A stretch of DNA of 12,080 nucleotides from Alcaligenaceae bacterium UBA6179 (lineage in GTDB: Bacteria > Pseudomonadota > Gammaproteobacteria > Burkholderiales > Burkholderiaceae_B): positions 1-12,080 of the forward strand of contig DITR01000077.1 of the NCBI GenBank assembly GCA_002422175.1, read 5' to 3'. Each line of letters begins with the position of its first letter. Positions within the stretch are counted from its first letter, which is position 1. A model generated the notes under the pieces. That model was given only the letters and a program-made list of their open reading frames with translations, was not told the origin of the DNA and ran no database searches. Below are positions 7,126 to 12,080 of this stretch, in pieces. Position numbers and translations under genes: made by a program.

Positions 7126-8195
7126 ACCTTTGCTGCTTTCAAAAAGTCATCAACAGCCAATGAACAACCTTTTGCCTCTGCCCCTTGGGCGCGGCCTAAC
7201 AAAATAAAACCATCATCAACGGCTTGGCCTACATCTTCAGTCAAAATCGTGACGGCAGAATTAAAGTTGGCCAAATCAGTATGGGCCAAAATGCCGCGCT
7301 CACCGTTTGCTACATTTTTTCCCGTTAAAGGGTCAACCAAACGTGAACGAATCCAGTGTGGGCCCCGTTTGATTGAAGGCAAGATATGATTACCTGCATC
7401 GTAAAACTGGGTGCTTAACTCGGTCATGCCATACATATTCAGGCATTGGTCGCGGCTCACACCGAATGTAGCGCTCAGTTGGTCGTAAAACGCATTGATG
7501 GGCACGTCTCGCGACTGCCCCTTAAACCCGCCTGTATCGAGGAAGCGAGTGCCTGCGGGTAACCTAAAACTTTGGCCTCGCGCTTGTAAAGCGTCTATTA
7601 GATGAACAAAACTATAGCTCGCACCGAGTAGGGCAATCGACTCGCCCGTTTGTTGGGCATGCTCTAAGGCTTCGCACAAAGCTTCAGTACGTAGGCCGTG
7701 CTCGTCAAAATAATAAGCACTTTCGGGTGAACCAAAATGCGTCTTCGCTAAAGCCAAATAGTGGGCTAGCGATGAATTTGGCATGTGCTTTTCAGTGGGA
7801 AACAAAATACCCATGCGGAATCGCGATTGACCCTGCATAAAATGTTTGGCAAAATTACTCAACATTGACGCATCGTAAACCGTAAGATTAGGGTGAAAAT
7901 GACGCCCTTTCACGTCGCCGCGCGTCGTACCGCTTGTCATAAAGACACGTTCGCACGTTTCAGCTGCAACGCAACTAAGCGTTAAATCTTTAAAAGCGTT
8001 AATGGGCACAGCAGGTATGTCTTGCCAAGTTTTCACCATACGAGGCGTTTTGCTTCGTTGTTGACAAAAGCGCTGAAACGGCACATTGTGCTTAAACTGA
8101 TGCGCGAAAACCTTCAAAGCCAGGTCGTTAAAGTCGTCTTCACCGACGCTGGTCTGTGCCATAAAATCAAGAATTTGGGAAACAAGGGCGTTCAT
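7122..8195 (-). CDS. LuxE-like acyl-protein synthetase (ANL adenylate-forming family)
   Basis: This 357-residue protein of the LuxE family (PF04443) activates a carboxylate with ATP and passes it, via an enzyme cysteine, to the partner LuxC reductase. Visible motifs are the AMP-binding loop TSGTTRG (87-93), the core motif NMYGMTELSTQFYD (253-266), TEDVG (319-323) containing the ribose-binding aspartate, and the C-terminal RAQGAEAKGCSLAVDD (335-350). Cys344 lies 13 residues from the end. This matches the position of the acyl-accepting cysteine (Cys364 of about 378) that I recall for LuxE of luminous bacteria, so acyl transfer is likely intact. It is the first gene of the operon. The ATG at 8195 has no convincing Shine-Dalgarno sequence, and the promoter is not clear. 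The carboxylic acid used is unknown; fatty acids are typical for the family. Confidence 0.88.
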   Translation of the reverse strand: MNALVSQILDFMAQTSVGEDDFNDLALKVFAHQFKHNVPFQRFCQQRSKTPRMVKTWQDIPAVPINAFKDLTLSCVAAETCERVFMTSGTTRGDVKGRHFHPNLTVYDASMLSNFAKHFMQGQSRFRMGILFPTEKHMPNSSLAHYLALAKTHFGSPESAYYFDEHGLRTEALCEALEHAQQTGESIALLGASYSFVHLIDALQARGQSFRLPAGTRFLDTGGFKGQSRDVPINAFYDQLSATFGVSRDQCLNMYGMTELSTQFYDAGNHILPSIKRGPHWIRSRLVDPLTGKNVANGERGILAHTDLANFNSAVTILTEDVGQAVDDGFILLGRAQGAEAKGCSLAVDDFLKAAKV

Positions 8196-8610
8196 GCGGG
8201 AATACTTGAAAAAAAGATCAATAATAGACTGTTGATTTTAAACTAGGCTCAGTATCATGGCTCTTAGATTTTCTTTTTTGCTCGACTAAGTAAAGGTTTG
8301 GAATCTAAGCACTCGTTTGCTGAAATAAATAGCCCTTAAATAACCAAGCCTATTTTTGACCAAAACTCTTAGTTAATATTGGTGTAACCCATTAACTATA
8401 ATGAATATACCCCTACGAAAGTAACGATCGCTGACCTGAGTCAAGCTTGGTTGATTGCTCATCACTTTAACCAAACACCCTTCTCGAAACCCTTGCAATT
8501 CAATACCTGCTAGCCTGAGTCGTTGGAGTAATCGTTCACCGCGCACAAAGTTAGGTGTCTTCATGCTGTGGGTGATGCTATTGGCTTTTGTGTCCTAGAC
8601 TTTTCTGATC
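8196..8610. other. Mostly non-coding region upstream of the luxE-like operon
   Basis: This stretch should hold the operon promoter. Two inverted repeats are seen: ATCAA-N10-TTGAT (8217-8236), 22 bases before the operon start, and CTTAGATT-N31-AATCTAAG (8263-8309). A weak minus-strand promoter is possible, with TAAAAT at 8240-8235 and GAGCCA 17 bases further upstream. A small minus-strand frame, 8373-8564 (63 codons, ATG start, no ribosome site), cannot be assigned. Its extended frame continues upstream to a stop at 8595-8597 and might be gene debris. Confidence 0.4.
8217..8236. promoter_or_regulatory. Inverted repeat, possible operator of the operon
   Basis: ATCAA (8217-8221) and TTGAT (8232-8236) are perfect 5-base arms 10 bases apart. 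They begin 22 bases upstream of the LuxE-like start and sit near where a promoter or 5' leader would be. Short arms mean chance is possible, and no regulator gene lies next to it. Confidence 0.25.
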
Positions 8611-8869
8611 ATGACGCAAAACACTATTTGGGCTTAAGTTGGGCTAGGTGGGGGCGGGTGGTATGGGCGTCGCACTGGCTACCTTGGCTTGGCCCAAGGT
8701 CACCATGCTGCTGATTCTGATTTTTGTCACGGTGGTGTTCAACGAGTTGATAACAGCCAAAGTGCGTGAAAAACTGATCAAACTAACGTCAAAGCCCCAG
8801 CATAGAAAAAAAGACAAAACTGGCCATCAAAAGAAAAATGACACCAATGATGAACGGCATTTTCAGTGA
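8611..8869 (+). pseudogene. Remnant of phosphonate-type ABC permease C-terminus (PhnE-like), frameshifted
   Basis: Plus-strand reading from 8648 gives VGAGGMGVALATLAWPKV, then MLLILIFVTVVFNELITAKV and REKLI (to about 8791). This closely resembles the conserved end of PhnE-family permeases: the GLVGAGGIG motif and a last membrane helix ending in 'D/E-x-L-S-x-x-x-R'. The preceding codons (8620-8646) read NTIWA, a stop (8635-8637), then VGL in a frame one base off. Removing one G near 8647 would join 'GL' to 'VGAGGMG'. A stop (8645-8647) also precedes the frame. No start, ribosome site or earlier part of the gene is seen, so this is a decayed 3' end. Its last 81 bases overlap the end of the convergent DUF202 gene. 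The family assignment is from memory of the motif. Confidence 0.55.
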
Positions 8870-9154
8870 GTAGGGTGCCTGAATCGTGCTACGAATTTTT
8901 TGGTTTGTATGTATAAAACGTATCAGCGACAGGACAAGCGTTAATAGACCGAATCCGACAAGAATTAGACCTTCGTTTTGCGTGTCATGTATACCGTTCT
9001 TTGGGTCAGCCAAGCTTGTTGGTATGTCGAATCGAAGCAAAAGTAAGTGAAATTTTTCTAGCACGAACCCGAACGCCACAAACGCGATGCCGGTTCTGAT
9101 CCAAGCCAAAAACGTGCGTTCGTTGGCCGCGTGGTCGGAATATCGTTCAATCAT
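8789..9154 (-). CDS. DUF202 family inner-membrane protein (YidH-like)
   Basis: This is a 121-residue membrane protein with the family hallmark NERTFLAWIRTG (11-22) at the first helix and three hydrophobic segments (about 16-33, 62-80 and 99-119). DUF202 proteins such as E. coli YidH have no established function as far as I recall. The frame extends upstream to a TTG at 9184, but the ATG at 9154 has the ribosome site GAGAGG about 7 bases upstream and gives the usual family N-terminus. It starts 42 bases after the stop of the exported barrel protein on the same strand, so the two may form an operon. Its 3' end overlaps the permease remnant on the other strand. The loop between helices 1 and 2 (about 41-61) is hydrophilic. 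Confidence 0.88.
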   Translation of the reverse strand: MIERYSDHAANERTFLAWIRTGIAFVAFGFVLEKFHLLLLRFDIPTSLADPKNGIHDTQNEGLILVGFGLLTLVLSLIRFIHTNQKIRSTIQAPYSLKMPFIIGVIFLLMASFVFFSMLGL

Positions 9155-9196
9155 GAAAACCTCTCTAACTTGACGGTTAAGCAAGTTAACGGTTGG

Positions 9197-9679
9197 TTAC
9201 TGTCCTACCCAAAAATTTAGTGTTGTCTTTGACTGCTTTCCTGACGCTAGTATTTCAGTCTCATAAGTGCCACGCGCACCTGCGTATTTTCCTGTTCCAC
9301 CGATGATGGCACCTTGATGCTTATGACCAGCCTCTTTAGGCCGACCATGAGTACTCTGAACAATGTCTAACGCATAGATAGTACCCTCTGGTAAGACTGT
9401 TTCGAACGTAAATCTGCGGGAAGCAAATTTGGTTGTCTCATCAATGAATAAAAGAATTGCAAGGCTATCGTACGTACCAATATCTGGGCCGTCTGGTGTC
9501 AAGCGTACTTTACCGTGACGAATGTATAGGTCACCAGCTGATGGGCCCGATGGCCCATTATCAACAATATGCGGAGCAGAGATATCAGCATAAGTAACCA
9601 ACATTAGGGGTGGTTTTTCTGCAAGTGCGGGTAAAAACAGTCCTGCACTCATGAGTAAACAGAATATTTTATTTTTCAC
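9197..9679 (-). CDS. Exported allene-oxide-cyclase/dirigent-like barrel protein
   Basis: This 160-residue protein has a signal peptide: basic MKNK, hydrophobic 5-19, cleavage after ALA at 20. The mature domain carries GPSAGDLYIRHGKV (45-58) and the strongly diagnostic AIIGGTGKYAGARGTYE (124-140), as in allene-oxide-cyclase-like and dirigent-like eight-stranded barrels. In plants these guide cyclisation or radical coupling. Bacterial exported members are mostly uncharacterised, so catalysis should not be assumed. It has a GTG start at 9679, supported by AAGG (9687-9690) 7 bases upstream; a nearby ATG at 9684 is out of frame and meets a stop after two codons. It is divergent from the sodium channel gene, with a 141-base shared upstream region, and is followed by the DUF202 gene. 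Confidence 0.82.
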   Translation of the reverse strand: MKNKIFCLLMSAGLFLPALAEKPPLMLVTYADISAPHIVDNGPSGPSAGDLYIRHGKVRLTPDGPDIGTYDSLAILLFIDETTKFASRRFTFETVLPEGTIYALDIVQSTHGRPKEAGHKHQGAIIGGTGKYAGARGTYETEILASGKQSKTTLNFWVGQ

Positions 9680-9820
9680 GGCATAACCTTTAAAAAAATT
9701 AGTGTAACTTAGTTGGTTGGTGTAATTTAAGCCTGATTAAAGGAATTAGAATCTCAGGCATATAACTCATCTCATTAATTTTCAGCCTATTGCGTTGATA
9801 TTTTCTTCGGACCCATAATC
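9680..9820. promoter_or_regulatory. Divergent intergenic region with a direct repeat
   Basis: These 141 bases separate the minus-strand exported barrel gene and the plus-strand sodium channel gene, so promoters for both probably lie here. A near-perfect direct repeat, GTGTAACTTA (9702-9711) and GTGTAATTTA (9720-9729), is spaced 18 bases start to start, close to two helical turns. It could be tandem operator half-sites. No confident -35/-10 pair was identified. Confidence 0.3.
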
Positions 9821-10666
9821 ATGTCAGTACCAACAGGCAACGACACACCCAGCTCTTTGCAGCGTGCAGTTCAGAAACTTGTTGAAGAGCCCAGGTTTCT
9901 CAAGTTTATTATGACCCTCATCATTCTGACTGCCATTGTTTTAGGGTTAGAAACATCAAAAGGTGTGATGTCACAGTGGGGACATATCCTCGAGTTCATC
10001 AATAAAGTATTTTTGGCAGTTTTTGTGGTGGAGCTCGTACTACGCATTTATGCATGGCGTATGCGTTTTTTTAAAGATGCTTGGAGCATGTTTGATTTAA
10101 TTGTTGTCGGTATTGCGTTGGTGCCTGCATCAGGACCCCTCTCTATTTTGCGTGCACTTAGGGTGCTTAGAGTGCTTCGGCTTGTTTCGGCTGTTCCCGC
10201 TATGCGGCGTGTGGTGACAACATTGCTCGGTGCGTTGCCTGGCTTGGGGTCTATCGCCATACTACTTTCGTTGTTTTATTATGTCTTCGCCGTGATTGCC
10301 ACAAAAATTTTCGGTGACACATTCCCAGATTGGTTTGGCACCCTAGGCCAATCACTTTACACACTCTTTCAGGTGATGACGTTAGAGAGTTGGTCGATGG
10401 GTATTGCACGCCCGGTCATGGAAGCATTTCCTTATGCGTGGATCTTCTTCATACCCTTCATTTTAATTGCTACATTCACAATGCTTAATTTGTTCATTGC
10501 CATTATTGTTAATGCAATGCAAAGCTTTAACGATGCAGAGCATGCAGTTGAAAAAAATGCAGAAGCTTTGGCGCACACACAAGAAATAACGTTGTTGTAC
10601 GAAAAGCTAGATAACCTACAAAATGATTTGCAAGATATTAAAGCGCAGCTAGCAAAAAGTCGCTAA
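9821..10666 (+). CDS. Bacterial voltage-gated sodium channel (BacNav/NaChBac family)
   Basis: This 281-residue subunit of a homotetrameric channel contains one complete six-helix unit: S1 about 27-45, S2 58-79, S3 86-102, S4 107-130, S5 142-165, pore helix 176-188 and S6 203-235. The voltage sensor has Arg111, 114, 117 and 120 at every third position (ILRALRVLRVLRL), with Arg129 and 130 beyond. The selectivity filter TLESWSM (187-193, Glu189 as the key acid) is identical to that of NavAb-type sodium channels. The C-terminus (about 236-281) is a helical neck and coiled coil with heptads (LLYEKLDNLQNDLQDIKAQL) for tetramer assembly. The length is normal (about 270). The ATG at 9821 has only a weak ribosome site. 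Sodium selectivity is inferred from the filter; a role in motility or pH/sodium adaptation is known for relatives. It is convergent with the TRAP permease gene. Confidence 0.95.
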   Translation: MSVPTGNDTPSSLQRAVQKLVEEPRFLKFIMTLIILTAIVLGLETSKGVMSQWGHILEFINKVFLAVFVVELVLRIYAWRMRFFKDAWSMFDLIVVGIALVPASGPLSILRALRVLRVLRLVSAVPAMRRVVTTLLGALPGLGSIAILLSLFYYVFAVIATKIFGDTFPDWFGTLGQSLYTLFQVMTLESWSMGIARPVMEAFPYAWIFFIPFILIATFTMLNLFIAIIVNAMQSFNDAEHAVEKNAEALAHTQEITLLYEKLDNLQNDLQDIKAQLAKSR

Positions 10667-10710
10667 AGGGTAATAAATCGAAAAGAGCAGGCCACTGAAC
10701 AGCCCCTAAA

Positions 10711-12039
10711 CTAAATCAATAGTGTCGTTAAGATTGGAAATATAGCAATCAGTAAAAGTACCAGTAGCATAATCAAAACAAAGGGTAGGGTGCCTAGAAA
10801 AATGCTTTCTACCGAAACATTTGGGTCGTTCAGTGTGCTTTTAACGGTAAATACTGAAATACCAAAAGGTGGGGTCAGCAAACCAACCTCAACGGCTATG
10901 ACAGTAATAATGCCAAAATGAATAAGGTTCATACCAAAATCAGCTGCAATGGGTGCAGCAATAGGCGTCATAATAAGCAAAATTGAACTAGAGTCAAGAA
11001 TCATGCCTAAAAGTAAAAGTAAAACAACATAGATAAAAATAAAGCCATACAAGCCAAAGCTGGCGTCTTGTACAAGGCTACTTAGCGCACCAGGTACTCC
11101 CGCCACAGATAACATTCGGCTATAGAACCCTGCAGCAATCAGTAAAATTAAAATACCGACTGAGATGCTGCCCGTCTCATGTAATACTCGCCATAAATTA
11201 CCTTGACCTAATTTGCGGCGAAGCAATGCAATGACAAATGCACCAAAGGCACCGACACCGCCCGCTTCAGTTGGGGTAAAAAACCCGCTGTATAAACCAC
11301 CGAGCACAAGAACGACAAGAGCTACTATAGGCGTCAGTTTTGAAAACATTTCGCCTACCCCCAGTATTTTGGACGTGCTACTGGCTAGTTGTCTTTCTAC
11401 TTGTCGTTTTGGATCAAAAATAAATTTAGGTATAAAAGTGGCCATCAAAATGATTGTGATTGCAAATGCGACGGCCATAATAATGCCAGGTATAAGTCCA
11501 GCAATAAAAAGTGAACCGATAGACTGTTCTGCAAGCACACCATAAATAATCAGTAACAAACTCGGTGGAATTAACATGCCTAGTACAGAACTACCTGCCA
11601 CAACACCGGCAGCAAAGTTAGCCCTATAACCATGACGAACCATCTCTGGCACCGCGACACGCGTGAATACTGCCGCTGAGGCAATTGACACACCGGTTAC
11701 GGCAGCCATGACAGTGTTAGCGGCAACGGTTGCAACACCCAAACCACCTTTGATTTTTTTCAATAGACTTTCAGCAACATCAAAAGTGTCTTTACCCACA
11801 TTTGAAATCGAAACCAGTAAACCCATTAAGACAAAGAGTGGAATTGTGGCAAATATATAATCGGCAACACCGTTATAAGCAGACATGTACATTAAGCGCA
11901 TTGCCAATTCAATGTCTTGCCTGATGAGCCAAACACCCGCAAAAGCAATGGCAATCAGTGCTATTGCAATATCAATACCAATTAAAACAAAGAAAACAAG
12001 CATACCAATCAGTAAGCCACCCCACTGAATTTCAGTCAT
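10711..12039 (-). CDS. dctM: TRAP transporter large permease subunit DctM
   Basis: This 442-residue integral membrane carrier is the transport subunit of a tripartite ATP-independent periplasmic system, which uses the sodium or proton gradient to import organic acids or similar solutes delivered by a DctP binding protein. Hallmarks are IPLFVLMGLLV (66-76), AAVTGVSIASAAVFTRVAVP (112-131), EMVRHGY (132-138), the scaffold motif MLIPPSLLLIIYG (155-167), then SIGSLFIAGLIPG (173-185). Many hydrophobic helices run to the C-terminus. The length fits DctM (about 425-450). The start ATG has no clear Shine-Dalgarno sequence but sits in an ATGA with an upstream open frame, as expected after dctQ. The binding protein and small subunit would lie beyond the window. 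Substrate is unknown; the TRAP system is apparently unrelated to the ABC operon. Confidence 0.95.
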   Translation of the reverse strand: MTEIQWGGLLIGMLVFFVLIGIDIAIALIAIAFAGVWLIRQDIELAMRLMYMSAYNGVADYIFATIPLFVLMGLLVSISNVGKDTFDVAESLLKKIKGGLGVATVAANTVMAAVTGVSIASAAVFTRVAVPEMVRHGYRANFAAGVVAGSSVLGMLIPPSLLLIIYGVLAEQSIGSLFIAGLIPGIIMAVAFAITIILMATFIPKFIFDPKRQVERQLASSTSKILGVGEMFSKLTPIVALVVLVLGGLYSGFFTPTEAGGVGAFGAFVIALLRRKLGQGNLWRVLHETGSISVGILILLIAAGFYSRMLSVAGVPGALSSLVQDASFGLYGFIFIYVVLLLLLGMILDSSSILLIMTPIAAPIAADFGMNLIHFGIITVIAVEVGLLTPPFGISVFTVKSTLNDPNVSVESIFLGTLPFVLIMLLVLLLIAIFPILTTLLI

Positions 12040-12080
12040 CTTGAAGGCCCAAATTTTTGTTTGATAAGATTAGGTATGCA
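12036..12080 (-). CDS. Possible 3' end of TRAP small permease DctQ (partial)
   Basis: The minus-strand frame from the window edge is open for 14 codons, ending ...IPNLIKQKFGPSR and a TGA that overlaps the dctM start as ATGA. A dctQ gene normally precedes dctM and often overlaps it, and a basic tail would suit DctQ. Fourteen codons are too few to recognise a family, so this rests on context and may be chance. Confidence 0.35.
   Translation of the reverse strand, partial: CIPNLIKQKFGPSR

Noticed and set aside
5581..8195. A bioluminescence (lux) operon
   Set aside because: Only LuxC- and LuxE-like genes are present; no luxA, luxB or luxD, and the neighbours are an importer and an SDR. LuxC/LuxE relatives occur outside luminous bacteria.
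8022..8246. 74-codon plus-strand frame across the LuxE-like start
   Set aside because: It is mostly antisense to the LuxE-like gene, has no family resemblance and no ribosome site.
8681..8700. ACCTTGG-CTTGGC-CCAAGGT hairpin as a terminator of the DUF202 gene
   Set aside because: It lies inside the recognisable permease remnant (codons for LATLAWPKV) about 90 bases past the gene, with no T-run on the minus strand.
9155..9184. TTG start at 9184 extending DUF202 by 10 residues
   Set aside because: The ATG at 9154 has a good GAGAGG ribosome site and the usual family start; the extension is atypical.
11213..11860. Plus-strand frames opposite the TRAP permease
   Set aside because: The sequence is the mirror of hydrophobic helices of a confident DctM; no independent motifs.
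1..12080. CRISPR array, insertion sequence, integrase, tRNA or rRNA
   Set aside because: No regularly spaced repeats, transposase or integrase motifs, terminal inverted repeats with target duplications, or cloverleaf/rRNA-like sequence were seen by eye.

Overview
The window looks like a chromosomal segment of a Gram-negative, moderately AT-rich proteobacterium. My best guess is a betaproteobacterium of the Burkholderiales. This rests on Sec signal peptides with periplasmic binding-protein transport, a TRAP carrier, and a small conserved hypothetical protein (1962-2192) that resembles ones I remember from that order; the genus cannot be read from the sequence. No rRNA, tRNA, CRISPR array, transposase or phage gene was found.

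Left part (1-2200), plus strand: a small secreted beta-rich protein (228-656); a DUF4395 membrane protein (866-1294) behind a perfect FNR-type palindrome (764-777); a gene-free stretch with two strong inverted repeats (1340-1420); the ribosome-rescue hydrolase ArfB (1554-1955); and the hypothetical protein 6 bases after it.

Centre (2260-8195), minus strand: a compact six-gene operon read from 8195 down to 2260. It encodes a LuxE-type acyl-protein synthetase, a LuxC-type acyl-CoA reductase, the ATPase, permease and periplasmic binding protein of a NitT/TauT-family ABC importer, and a FabG-like SDR oxidoreductase. Three junctions are four-base ATGA overlaps, one is an 11-base overlap and the last gap is 10 bases. 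The catalytic residues of all the enzymes appear intact. No luciferase (luxAB) gene is present. The simplest reading, which is inference, is that a carboxylate or a precursor is imported, activated by LuxE, reduced to an aldehyde by LuxC, and handled further by the SDR. This is the most interesting item in the window.

Right part (8200-12080): a mostly non-coding stretch upstream of the operon ends in a frameshifted remnant that looks like the C-terminus of a phosphonate-type ABC permease (8611-8869). A minus-strand pair follows, encoding an exported allene-oxide-cyclase/dirigent-like barrel protein (9197-9679, GTG start) and a DUF202 membrane protein (8789-9154). Divergent from these is a complete bacterial voltage-gated sodium channel (9821-10666) with the filter TLESWSM. 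Convergent with the channel is a TRAP large permease, DctM (10711-12039), preceded by what may be the last codons of its DctQ partner at the window edge.

Several start codons were moved from the longest open frame to an internal ATG with a better ribosome site or family fit: DUF4395, SDR, ABC ATPase and DUF202.
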